From Lentisphaerota bacterium (GTDB lineage: Bacteria > Verrucomicrobiota > Lentisphaeria > Oligosphaerales > JABHEG01), in NCBI GenBank assembly GCA_018676675.1, contig JABHEG010000079.1:1-64000 (forward strand): a stretch of DNA of 64,000 bases, read 5' to 3'. This document shows, one piece after another, positions 55,935 to 64,000 of the stretch. The position numbers and the translations under genes are program-made. The number at the start of each line of letters is the position of its first letter. The first letter of the stretch is position 1. Under the pieces are notes generated by a model that saw only the letters and a list, made by a program, of their open reading frames with translations, searched no databases and was not told where the DNA came from.

Positions 55935-56960
55935 ATGTCCGATCTGAAGATCACGTTCGGGAGAGTCGCGAGGCATTCGGTGTTCGCCAGCGAAGAGATG
56001 AGTATCTGGGGCGGGTCGCTGGTCAGAGGCGACGATGGTCTGTACCACATGTTGTACTCCCGCTGGCCCAAGCGCTTGGGTTGGGTTTGGGTGACTCACT
56101 CAGAAATCGCGCATGCGGTGTCGGAGTCGCCATTTGGGCCATTCACTTTCCGAGATGTGGCCTTGCCTCCGCGCGGCGTCGCGCACTGGGATGGGCTGTG
56201 CACGCACAATCCGAACGTCCACCGGTTCGGCGATCGGTACTACCTGTACTACATGGGCAACACTGGCGATGGCAAGGTCGTCGGGGAACCAGGCAAACAC
56301 GGGCTCAACTGGCTGCACCGCAACAATCAGCGGATCGGCGTGGCCGTCGCGGACAGCCCGGGCGGCCCGTGGGAGCGGTTCGACGAGCCCGTACTCGACG
56401 TAAGCCCCGACCCCGACGCGCCGGACTCGCTTATGACCTCGAATCCGGCGGTCTGCCAACGCCCGGATGGTGGCTACCTGATGGTGTACAAAGGCGTGGG
56501 CCAGGAGTACGACCTGCCCTTCGGCGGCCCGGTTGTCCATTGTGTTGCTACGGCCGATTCCCCGATCGGCCCGTTTGTGAAGGGGGGTATCCCTATCTTC
56601 ACCATCGAAGGGGATCGCTTTCCCGCCGAAGACCCCTACATCTGGTACCAGTCAGGCAAGTACCGCGCGGTCGTCAAACGAATCAGGCACCCAGGAGAGG
56701 GTGCCCGGGTGTTTTCGCTGGTTCAGTACGAGTCCGAAGACGGATTCGACTGGCGCCCCGCCAAGCATGAACATGTCTCAGATCGCAGCATCGAGTGGGA
56801 GGATGGCGAGACGCAGCAGTTCCCCCATCTCGAGCGACCCCAGGCCTACATCGAGGATGGCGCCCCCATTGCGCTGCTGTGTGCGGCCGACGCGATCGAC
56901 GAAGCCGGTGTCCGACACTCCTTCAATGTCCAGATCCCGCTCCAGGTGACGAAGGAGTAG
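55935..56960 (+). CDS. GH43/GH32-clan-like five-bladed propeller protein
   Basis: A 341-aa protein. ATG 55935 is preceded by AAAGGG. The pattern is that of five-bladed propeller glycosidases: SIWGGSLVRGDDGLYHMLYS (blade 1), HWDGLCTHNPNVHRFGDRYY (blade 2, with the N-P-x-x typical of such proteins), SLMTSNPAVCQRPDGGYLMV, and FPAEDPYIWYQSGKYRAVVK (E-D-P with a likely catalytic Glu/Asp). No signal peptide. It follows the LVIVD gene by 61 bp on the same strand and likely shares its transcript. It may hydrolyse or phosphorolyse short oligosaccharides in the cytoplasm; the exact family (GH43, GH117 or GH130-like) cannot be fixed by eye. Confidence 0.72.
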   Translation: MSDLKITFGRVARHSVFASEEMSIWGGSLVRGDDGLYHMLYSRWPKRLGWVWVTHSEIAHAVSESPFGPFTFRDVALPPRGVAHWDGLCTHNPNVHRFGDRYYLYYMGNTGDGKVVGEPGKHGLNWLHRNNQRIGVAVADSPGGPWERFDEPVLDVSPDPDAPDSLMTSNPAVCQRPDGGYLMVYKGVGQEYDLPFGGPVVHCVATADSPIGPFVKGGIPIFTIEGDRFPAEDPYIWYQSGKYRAVVKRIRHPGEGARVFSLVQYESEDGFDWRPAKHEHVSDRSIEWEDGETQQFPHLERPQAYIEDGAPIALLCAADAIDEAGVRHSFNVQIPLQVTKE

Positions 56961-57014
56961 TCTGGCCCCTGCCAACTCATACGGAAGAACCGGGTTGGAC
57001 AGACAGCTCAACGC

Positions 57015-57893
57015 TTACGAGAACTGAGCCGTCAGTCTGTCCACGAAGGCCTTGGCCGCTTTGGACATGGGACGTGATGCGTCGCTCATGACTCCCCAGG
57101 GGATCTGGACCGTGTCTTCCAACTCGACTGTCGCGATGCCATGCGGTTTCAGCCAGTCGATCGTGTGACTGGTTGCCAACGCCTCTCCCATATTCCGGCG
57201 AACGTAAGCGATGATGGTTTCCGCGTTCATGGCTTCGAGCCGGAAATTGGCTTCCGAACCGCCCTCGCCGTACAACTCGAAGGCAATCGCGCGAGCTGTG
57301 GTCTCCTTGCTGTGTCGAATCAGGTTGAGCTTGCGGAGTTCGCGCCGCGATATGATCTCCCTGGAGCTCAGAGGACTCTTTTGCGAACAGATCAGCAGGA
57401 GACGTCCCTTCAGCAGTTGCTCGAAGCGGATGCCGTCCCGACTGTGAGGGAGAATGCCGACGCCCAGGTCGATTTGGGACTTGAGCAATAGCTCCGGCAG
57501 CTTGCTGGAATTCGTCTCGAACAGCGAGAACGACACATCGCGATAGCGCTCCGACATGTCGTGGATCGTGTCCCCCACCACGGTCTTGGCGGCAACCTGG
57601 CCGCTCCCGATCCGCACCTTGCCGATGACCCTCCTGCCGCGGGACCTGAGTTCCTGCGGCAGTCCTTCGAGCTCGGAGAGGATGCCCTTGGCCTTCCCAT
57701 ACACAAACTCTCCGTCCGCAGTCAGCTCAATGCGCTGTCCGCGACGGTGATACAGCCGACATCCCAGACTCTCAGTAAGGAGCCTCAGCTGTTGACTGAC
57801 TGCAGGTTGGGTCACACAGAGTCGCTGGGCAGCCTTGGTGACACTCCCCTCCTCGACGAGGCACTTGAAGCAGGATAACTGAGTGGTAGTCAT
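57015..57893 (-). CDS. LysR-type transcriptional regulator
   Basis: A 292-aa protein, standard for the family. The N-terminal winged helix-turn-helix reads FKCLVEEGSVTKAAQRLCVT followed by QPAVSQQLRLLTESLG, the LysR recognition helix. LYHRRGQRIELTADGE is the wing and start of the linker helix. The rest is the periplasmic-binding-like effector domain (GKVRIGSGQVAAKTVVGD, LPELLLKSQIDLGVGI). The effector is unknown. It is the only DNA-binding transcription factor recognised in the window, apart from the Phd antitoxin. It is divergent from the 1406-aa secreted protein gene and convergent with the GH43-like gene, so control of 58136-63933 is plausible. Confidence 0.92.
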   Translation of the reverse strand: MTTTQLSCFKCLVEEGSVTKAAQRLCVTQPAVSQQLRLLTESLGCRLYHRRGQRIELTADGEFVYGKAKGILSELEGLPQELRSRGRRVIGKVRIGSGQVAAKTVVGDTIHDMSERYRDVSFSLFETNSSKLPELLLKSQIDLGVGILPHSRDGIRFEQLLKGRLLLICSQKSPLSSREIISRRELRKLNLIRHSKETTARAIAFELYGEGGSEANFRLEAMNAETIIAYVRRNMGEALATSHTIDWLKPHGIATVELEDTVQIPWGVMSDASRPMSKAAKAFVDRLTAQFS

Positions 57894-57903
57894 AAAGATG
57901 ACC

Positions 57904-57920
57904 TTATCAGATCCATAAGC
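57904..57920. promoter_or_regulatory. probable LysR operator (CTTAT-N7-ATAAG)
   Basis: A perfect 5-bp dyad CTTAT-CAGATCC-ATAAG lies 11 bases upstream of the LysR start codon. It satisfies the T-N11-A LysR box rule with symmetric flanks. The position fits autoregulation together with divergent control of the gene starting at 58136. The remaining 215 bp up to that gene show no other clear site. Confidence 0.5.
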
Positions 57921-58135
57921 AGAGTCAATTTGTTTTATGAAGGTACTCCCCTATGCTGGGATGCATGTGCTCCTGGGAGCGCTTGGAAGCAAACGTGGGA
58001 CATAAACGATCAGCACAGTCGTTTTGAGGACAGATGATCCCGTGGTCATCCGGACCGAAACGAATGGGGACAGCGCGCTGTTCTTCACGTTCTGGCCGGC
58101 GGCCAGCTGCCTTCTCGAAAAAGGGAACGACTGCA

Positions 58136-61100
58136 ATGAAGTGGCAACAGAACCCGGTGGGAAAGCGCATGATCCAGCCGTTGTCGGCGCTAGTCCTGAT
58201 TTCGGCCCTGACAGCGCTGGGACAGAACGGCACCGTGCTGGAGATGATCACGGCCGCCAGCCCCGACGCCAAGGTGCTGGGACTCCCGATCGTCGAGACC
58301 GAGGACGGCGAGCGCGTCTTCGAGACCAAGGACACTCCCGCGGTCTTCACGCGGCGGCGTCATCCCGTCGACCCCGCGAAATACTACGCCTTGGTCGTGA
58401 CCGCGCGAACGCGCAGCGGCGAGCCCTCACGCTGCCTGCTGGGACTCGTGGCGGAAGACGGGAAGAAGCGCATCATCCCGAGCGATGCCGGCGATTTTAC
58501 GGTGCCGGGATCCCTGACCGAGCTGGCCGCGGACGCAGCCAAAGGCGACACGGTCATCAAGGTCAGGGACGCGTCACGATGGCAGGCATCCAAGTCCAGT
58601 ACGGTCGCGTTCAACGCCAGGGCGGACCTGGGGGACATCCCGAACTTCAACCTGGTTCGCGGGGTTGCCGGCATCGCCGCGACCGGCGCAGGCCATGCCG
58701 TTACGTTGAACGCCCCCTTGGCGGCGGCGTACCCGACCGGGTCCGGCGTGCGGCAACACGTTTCCCAAGGCGGGACGTATCCCTACGTGTGGATTGGCGC
58801 TGTGCCGTCGGAATGGACGGCGCTCGAAGGACGGCTGGTCCGGGGGGACAACATACGCCGCGGAATCGAGCGGCTCAGAGTCGTCGTTCTGCCGAACCGC
58901 GGGGGCAAGGGCAAGGAGGCGGTCACGCAGATCCGGTCCATCGCGCTGAAGGCATTCGATGAACCGGACGTGAGAGAGAAGAGCGGGATGAAGACCGCGG
59001 TGCGCACGTTCGAGATCAGGACGGCAGTTCCCGATACGGCCGCCAACGCGACGACAACACTGCGCTGCGGCCCGAAGGGACTCCGTGTCATGCTCAACTG
59101 GCACGACGGTTCCGGACAACAGCTCGCGATTACCCCGTTTGACTACGCTGAGGGTGAACAGAAACTCAAGGACGCCGGGCTGGAGTTGTCCCTCGGCCGG
59201 GTGCGTTACTATGTTCGCCCCAACCTCGCTCGGTATGGAAAGAAGGTGCGGGAGCGATACCTGGCCAAGTGGGACGAACTGCCCCCGGCTACGGCCCATC
59301 GATTCCCGGTCACGTTCCGCATGGCTCCCGGGGAGGTGCAACTCTGGATGGACGGGCGCTACGCCGGCAGGATTCTGCACCCCGCGCGCTTACAGCAAAT
59401 CGCTTTCGAGGTCCCTGCCGGATCCGCGGTCGGGGAGACGCGATTCGCGCCGCCCCGGCACGCCCCGCGCTACCTGCCTCTCGACATATCCCGATTGCCT
59501 GCCGCCGCTTCTCTGCCTGAAAATGCGACTGTCAAGATGACCGCCGGCGTTCCTGACGGAGGCGGAATAACGCGCATTGGGGACCGGAGCGTGCCATTTG
59601 TCCAGCCATCCTCGACGTGGATTGACGTGGGTGACACCTACCGCGAACTTGACGGCAGCGGCGTTCTGGCCAGAAGCGCGTTTGACGGTCTCCGGGATTC
59701 TGCGTTGATCTCCGTTCCCGCGGCGCAGTATGTGCGGGCCTGGGTGCTGTGCGTTGTGGACGACGACCCGCGGAAGGAACCTGTACTCACCGCCCGTCTC
59801 ACCCGTTTTGTCGATCGCGGGGGGTGGTCGGGCCGCGGTCGTGACGCGATCGCCGATGTCAGCGTCACGCTGCCGCGCTCTGGCGAGGCGCCGGCAACCG
59901 GTGTCGTCCGGGCAGGGACTGCAACCGTTGACGGCAAGACCGTACCGCTGTGGCTGGCAGAAGTCGCTCTGCCGGTGGGTGAGATTCAAGATTTGCTGTG
60001 GCAGGAAGAGCCGGTTCGGGGAACGCTGAAGATCGGCCCCTACCTCGACTTTGAGCTGCTGGGGAAACTGACAGCATCAGCGCACCCGTTCCACGATCAT
60101 CGCTGGAAGCCGGACGGGACCGTCAGCGCCGTGAAGGTGCTGGGGGTGACCCTCGAGGAAACGCCGGTAGAACTTGAGGTACGGCAAAGCCAGCCGGGCA
60201 ACATCTTCCACAACGACGAAACGCCGGAGATACCGGTCGCGTTGCGTCCCGCACGAGACGGCGAATACGTCCTGCAGTGGGATATCCGGGACAGTGATGG
60301 TCAGCAGGTCGACAGCGGCAGGAAACTGTTGGCGTTGCGGGTTGATGCCGGAGAACAACAGATCGTGATCCCGCTGCGACAGCCGCAATTGGGCTGGTAC
60401 GGCATCCGGGTGTCGCTGCAGGAGGGGGAACGACGGCTGGTGGAGTATCCGGCAGCGTTCGCGCTGCTCGCCCCCGACACGCGCCAGGCCGGGTTCGAGT
60501 CCCCCTATGCCAGTTGGTGGTTCGGCGCGCATCACTACGGCACGTCGGACGAGAAGATCGCCGGCGCATTACTGCGCAAACTCGGTTTCCGGCGAACCCA
60601 CATCAACCACCACGTAGACAAGCGCAGGCTGAGCGAGAAACTGCTGGCCCCGTGGATGTTGACCGATGCCGTGCTGAGTTGCGTGGTCAGCAGGAAGCAG
60701 AAAGGCACTCCGGATGAGGAAATCGTTGCATCCATCCGCGATCACCTGGAGAGGTTCCCGCATGCCAAATACGTCTTGGTCTTCCACGAGCATTCCCCAT
60801 GGGGCTACAGCCAGGCCCCCGAACTGGTGGGCCAGAAACAGACCGAAGAACTCGGTGCCCAACGAGGCATTGAGAGCGCCGACAGCCGTTGGGAGTACGC
60901 TACGGCGGCCGCGAAGCTGATCCGCCAGCATTTCCCTGACCTCAAGATCATCATCGGCAATTCCCTGGGCAGTTCGGAGCTCATTGCGGAAGGGCTGCGC
61001 CGGAAATTCTCTGAAACGTACGCAGACTATGTCGGCATCGAGACCGTCAACCGAACCGTGCTGCCGGAGAAGCTCTGTGTTGCCGGAGCTCAGTGTTTCT

Positions 61101-62356
61101 GGCTACTGCGTGAGATTGCCCGTGTGTACGGTTACCGCTGGCAGGTCTCGTCGGGTTACGAGTACAACTACCGGCTCGAGCGCCTGATCGGGCAGGATGT
61201 TCAGGCCAAGTGGTACGTGCGCGACACGCTGCTCGCCCTTGCCTACCGGGCGCCGTACATATCCACCGCCTTGCTCTATGACGCCGGCAACAAGTATCAG
61301 AACTCGTTCTGGGGCGGGAGCGGATTGTGTCGACGCTATCCGCTGCTCCACCCGAAAAAGGCCTATGTGGCCGTGAGCGTGCTGACCCGGGCATTGGACC
61401 GGGCACAGTACAAACGGAAGCTCTCGACCGGTTCTCTCAGTGTCTACGCGCTGGAATTCGAGCGTCCGGACACGCAGATGGTCTACGCGATTTGGACCAG
61501 CCGCGGCGACTGCGAGTTGACGCTGGAGCTTCCCGATGGCACGGGCGTTGAGGTCATCGACATGTATGGTCGATCCGGGCAGCGCACTGCCGGCCGGAGA
61601 GGGCTGACGGTGAACGCCGGCACCGCGCCGCAGTATGTAACCAGCCCGGTGGCAATACAGAACGTCGTGAGGGGCAAACGCTCCTACCCGCCGGATGACC
61701 TTTTCCCCCTGCCGCCTGATGAGTTCCGAGTTGTCAATGCCATGGACGACCTCACGCAATGGACACTGCAAGCCGGCGTCGATCCGTTGCTGGAAGGCGC
61801 CGATGGGCTCATCCCGCATCGAACGTTGGGTGATTATGTCTTGCGAGGCGCCCAGGATGATGAGAAGGCCGACTGCCTGGAACTGGAACTTAGGGCCAAC
61901 GAGAAACTGCCGGCCCTAATGAACGAATACACCGTATTGCGGCTGAAAGAACCGGTCACGTTGCCCGGTGAACCCGCAACGGTGGGACTCTGGGTGAAAG
62001 GCAATTCCGGCTGGGGCCAAGTGTTCTGGGAAATCGAGGATGCTGCCGGGGTCAGACGAGTGTCCTGCGGCACCCGGGTGCACAACGCTGACGTCCATGA
62101 CTATGACGGGCGTGTCTCGGTCAATTTCGACGGCTGGCATTTTCTGAGCTTCCCGATCACGGGCAAGTCACCGATTCCCGACTTGTCCACCGGGTCCGTC
62201 CCCAATCTCTGGAACACTTCCGATCCAGAAAGGGGAGTCTCTTACCCGATAAAGGTCACAGGCATAGCGGTTGCCCTGCCTCCGCAGGCGCTGCACCTGA
62301 CCGAGATGGAACGCGTCAGGCAGGTACTGAGATTCAGGGACCTGAGTGTTCGTTAG
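58136..62356 (+). CDS. giant secreted protein with glycosidase-like TIM-barrel region
   Basis: A 1406-aa protein. ATG 58136 (MKWQQNPVGKRMIQPLSALV) opens a signal peptide ending near ALGQNG. Residues about 20-780 are a series of beta-sandwich regions; one contains FRMAPGEVQLWMDGRYAGRI, reminiscent of sugar-binding or FN3-like modules. Residues about 785-1090 look like a clan-A TIM barrel: PYASWWFGAHHYGTSDEK, LRKLGFRRTHINHHV, YVLVFHEHSPWG (possible acid/base), YVGIETVNRT (possible nucleophile) and YISTALLYDAGN. A small beta domain follows, and a C-terminal beta-sandwich (LTQWTLQAGVDPLLEG ... GLWVKGNSGWGQVFWEIED). No exact family is known to me. It is followed by the ceramidase-like gene after 14 bp, so the two form an operon, probably under the divergent LysR regulator. 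Confidence 0.6.
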   Translation: MKWQQNPVGKRMIQPLSALVLISALTALGQNGTVLEMITAASPDAKVLGLPIVETEDGERVFETKDTPAVFTRRRHPVDPAKYYALVVTARTRSGEPSRCLLGLVAEDGKKRIIPSDAGDFTVPGSLTELAADAAKGDTVIKVRDASRWQASKSSTVAFNARADLGDIPNFNLVRGVAGIAATGAGHAVTLNAPLAAAYPTGSGVRQHVSQGGTYPYVWIGAVPSEWTALEGRLVRGDNIRRGIERLRVVVLPNRGGKGKEAVTQIRSIALKAFDEPDVREKSGMKTAVRTFEIRTAVPDTAANATTTLRCGPKGLRVMLNWHDGSGQQLAITPFDYAEGEQKLKDAGLELSLGRVRYYVRPNLARYGKKVRERYLAKWDELPPATAHRFPVTFRMAPGEVQLWMDGRYAGRILHPARLQQIAFEVPAGSAVGETRFAPPRHAPRYLPLDISRLPAAASLPENATVKMTAGVPDGGGITRIGDRSVPFVQPSSTWIDVGDTYRELDGSGVLARSAFDGLRDSALISVPAAQYVRAWVLCVVDDDPRKEPVLTARLTRFVDRGGWSGRGRDAIADVSVTLPRSGEAPATGVVRAGTATVDGKTVPLWLAEVALPVGEIQDLLWQEEPVRGTLKIGPYLDFELLGKLTASAHPFHDHRWKPDGTVSAVKVLGVTLEETPVELEVRQSQPGNIFHNDETPEIPVALRPARDGEYVLQWDIRDSDGQQVDSGRKLLALRVDAGEQQIVIPLRQPQLGWYGIRVSLQEGERRLVEYPAAFALLAPDTRQAGFESPYASWWFGAHHYGTSDEKIAGALLRKLGFRRTHINHHVDKRRLSEKLLAPWMLTDAVLSCVVSRKQKGTPDEEIVASIRDHLERFPHAKYVLVFHEHSPWGYSQAPELVGQKQTEELGAQRGIESADSRWEYATAAAKLIRQHFPDLKIIIGNSLGSSELIAEGLRRKFSETYADYVGIETVNRTVLPEKLCVAGAQCFWLLREIARVYGYRWQVSSGYEYNYRLERLIGQDVQAKWYVRDTLLALAYRAPYISTALLYDAGNKYQNSFWGGSGLCRRYPLLHPKKAYVAVSVLTRALDRAQYKRKLSTGSLSVYALEFERPDTQMVYAIWTSRGDCELTLELPDGTGVEVIDMYGRSGQRTAGRRGLTVNAGTAPQYVTSPVAIQNVVRGKRSYPPDDLFPLPPDEFRVVNAMDDLTQWTLQAGVDPLLEGADGLIPHRTLGDYVLRGAQDDEKADCLELELRANEKLPALMNEYTVLRLKEPVTLPGEPATVGLWVKGNSGWGQVFWEIEDAAGVRRVSCGTRVHNADVHDYDGRVSVNFDGWHFLSFPITGKSPIPDLSTGSVPNLWNTSDPERGVSYPIKVTGIAVALPPQALHLTEMERVRQVLRFRDLSVR

Positions 62357-62370
62357 GAGAGATTGATACC

Positions 62371-63933
62371 ATGTCGCACGCAGAGAGCTTCCAGGAAAGC
62401 GGGGGTCTGAAGACGGGGTGGGCGGAGACGAGCATAACCCCGGATCAGAACGTGGTGCTGGCGGGACAGTTCCACGCCAGGGTTTCCGAAGGCGTCATGG
62501 ACCCCATCACCGCCACTGCACTTGCGATCGAGTCAGCGCGCGACGGGGGGACACAGGGACAGGCAGTCATGGTCACGTGTGACTTGGCGAGTATTCCCAA
62601 CGAGCTTCGGGACGCCGTTCGCACGCGAATCGAGTTCACTCTCGAAGAACTCCGCCCAAGCGCGATTTTCATCGGCGCAACTCACACGCACTCGGCCCCC
62701 GATCCCCGACTGGTGCCCTACGGCATGGAGCCCTGCAGCCGGGAATACAGGGCGAGTTTGCCATCCCCGCGCAGCAATCCGGCAGACGCACACAAGTACG
62801 GGATGTGGCCGCCCATCGACCTGGGAACCATGCTCCCCGGAGACTACCTGGAGTTCGCCGCCGACCGCATTGCCGAAGCAATCCGGGAAGCCTGGGAGAA
62901 CCGCACGCCTTCCGGCATTGCCTACGGGCTGGGACACGCGGTTGTAGGCCGTAACCGACGTCTGACCTACAGCGACGGCACCACCAAGATGTACGGGAAG
63001 GCTGACGTTCCCGAGTTTGCGCACGTGGAGGGATACGAAGACCATTCTGTCTATGCCATGATGACCTACGACCGGGCCGGCGCCCTCACCGGCATCGTTG
63101 TCAACGTCCCGTGTCCGTCGCAAGTCAGTGAGCACATCTACCAGATCAGCGCCGACTACTGGCATGATACGCGGCAGGAGCTGAGAAAGCGTTTCGGCAA
63201 TGACATCTTCATTCTTCCCCAATGTGCTCCCGCCGGAGATCAGTCACCGCATGTTCTGATTGGGAAGCGTGCCGAGGAGCGAATGTGGCGACTCAAAGGT
63301 CGAGACACGGCCCAGAATGCGCCGCGTCGGGAAATCGCTCTGAAGATCGCAGATGCGATCAGCGACATCGTCCCCTATGCTGAGAAGGAGATCGACTGGG
63401 ATCCCGTGTTCGAGCACAGGTCCGAGAACCTTGACCTGCCACGCAGGTTGATAACCGAAGCGGACGTTGAGGAGGCGCTGGCAGAGGCCCGGCCCGCCAA
63501 GGAGGAATACGAGAGGCTGGTCGACGAGATCGAGAATAGCCCGGGTATCCGCGAGCAGCCCCGGTGGTACACGGACGTCACGAAGGCCTACCGACTGATG
63601 GAACGAGGGGAGAGGGTCCGGAAGCGCCTGGAACTGCAGAAGCGGAGCCCGAGTTTCTCCATCGAGGTGCATGCCGTGCGGGTCGGAGACGTTGCGTTCG
63701 CCACCAATCCCTTTGAGCTTTACCTCGACTATGCGGTTCGCATTCGAGAGCTCTGTGAAGCGACTCAGACGTTCTTGATCCAGAAAGCCGGCTGCAACGG
63801 CACCTATCTGCCCAGTGAACGCTCCATCGCCCACAAGGGCTATGGATCTATTCCCGCAAGCACTAACGCTGACCATGGAGGCGGCAACAAGCTCGTCGAC
63901 TGGACGGTAGACACCCTCAACCGCATGTGGTGA
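62371..63933 (+). CDS. neutral/alkaline ceramidase-like hydrolase
   Basis: A 520-aa protein. ATG 62371 is preceded by TTAGGAGAG and lies 14 bp after the previous stop. The N-terminus LKTGWAETSITPDQNVVLAG matches the family start (G.a..dITP). QAVMVTCDLASIPNELRDAV and FIGATHTHSAPDPRLVPYG are the conserved zinc-site region, with H-T-H-S-A-P as the hallmark. CPSQVSEHIYQISADYWHDT and LPQCAPAGDQSPH follow. No signal peptide. Members of this family in PVC bacteria are common next to glycan genes, and only some act on ceramide. Here a de-N-acylating or carbohydrate role is possible but unproven. The final 67 bases of the window after its stop contain no feature I recognise. Confidence 0.85.
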   Translation: MSHAESFQESGGLKTGWAETSITPDQNVVLAGQFHARVSEGVMDPITATALAIESARDGGTQGQAVMVTCDLASIPNELRDAVRTRIEFTLEELRPSAIFIGATHTHSAPDPRLVPYGMEPCSREYRASLPSPRSNPADAHKYGMWPPIDLGTMLPGDYLEFAADRIAEAIREAWENRTPSGIAYGLGHAVVGRNRRLTYSDGTTKMYGKADVPEFAHVEGYEDHSVYAMMTYDRAGALTGIVVNVPCPSQVSEHIYQISADYWHDTRQELRKRFGNDIFILPQCAPAGDQSPHVLIGKRAEERMWRLKGRDTAQNAPRREIALKIADAISDIVPYAEKEIDWDPVFEHRSENLDLPRRLITEADVEEALAEARPAKEEYERLVDEIENSPGIREQPRWYTDVTKAYRLMERGERVRKRLELQKRSPSFSIEVHAVRVGDVAFATNPFELYLDYAVRIRELCEATQTFLIQKAGCNGTYLPSERSIAHKGYGSIPASTNADHGGGNKLVDWTVDTLNRMW

Positions 63934-64000
63934 GAGAGTGGTGTCAGGTTCAGCATGAACGTGCAATGGCGAACACATTGCAGCAAGAGCTGGCTAAGTG

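Noticed and set aside
1-64000. tRNA or rRNA genes
   Set aside because: No cloverleaf with a conserved GGTTCRA arm and no rRNA signature was noticed; tRNAscan-SE or a covariance search would be decisive.

Overview
The window is GC-rich, gene-dense bacterial DNA. It looks like a PVC-superphylum polysaccharide degrader, most likely Kiritimatiellota, Lentisphaerota or a related verrucomicrobial line. That placement is inference from gene content. It rests on many large secreted carbohydrate-active proteins with signal peptides, a pseudopilin-like protein with a prepilin N-terminus and an H-X9-DG C-terminal motif, a sulfatase, a neutral-ceramidase-like enzyme, DUF5060 and DUF4838 proteins, and many hairpin-forming intergenic repeats. 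I recognise no rRNA, tRNA, CRISPR array or replication origin.

Layout. 0.2-9.0 kb: an acetylesterase, a DUF5060/GH5-like glycosidase, a PL11 rhamnogalacturonan lyase lipoprotein and an alpha/beta-hydrolase whose 3' end is fused onto the tail of a dead SGNH hydrolase. 9.0-17.6 kb (all minus strand): hairpin repeats, a methyltransferase, a DapF-like protein with both catalytic cysteines replaced by serine, then a three-gene set ending in an oligogalacturonide-lyase-like (PL22) propeller. 18-31 kb: a secreted protein with a duplicated beta-sandwich domain, a DUF4838/CBM9-like protein, a spore-photoproduct-lyase-like radical SAM enzyme, a heparinase II/III-like lyase and an SGNH acetylesterase. 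31-43.6 kb: two giant secreted proteins (1433 and 1454 aa) and a pseudopilin-like protein. Between the giants is a scar zone with a frameshifted PIN toxin beside an intact Phd antitoxin, a Gfo/Idh/MocA relic, an 8-bp-period repeat, a LysE-type exporter and an IS3 OrfA relic. 43.6-44.9 kb: a second radical SAM paralog. 45.2-57 kb: a block without recognisable signal peptides (sulfatase, nucleoside hydrolase, C45-type amidohydrolase, GH32-like protein, TIM-barrel glycosidase, LVIVD propeller, GH43-like propeller), then a LysR regulator. 58-64 kb: a 1406-aa secreted protein and a ceramidase-like enzyme.

How it may work. PL11, PL22, the esterases and the heparinase-like lyase point to pectin (rhamnogalacturonan, oligogalacturonide) and other acidic or acetylated glycans. 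Polymers would be cut and deacetylated outside the cytoplasm, and shorter products handled by the leaderless enzymes. No SusC/SusD pair or sugar importer lies in the window, so uptake must be encoded elsewhere. The only DNA-binding regulator seen is the LysR protein, with a CTTAT-N7-ATAAG site in its own promoter region.

The strongest unusual signals are the paired SPL-like radical SAM enzymes, the Ser/Ser DapF homolog, several hairpin repeat families (one copy sits in frame inside a coding sequence), the broken toxin with intact antitoxin, and a GH32-like protein lacking the usual acid/base glutamate. All family assignments come from motifs read by eye; no database search was run.
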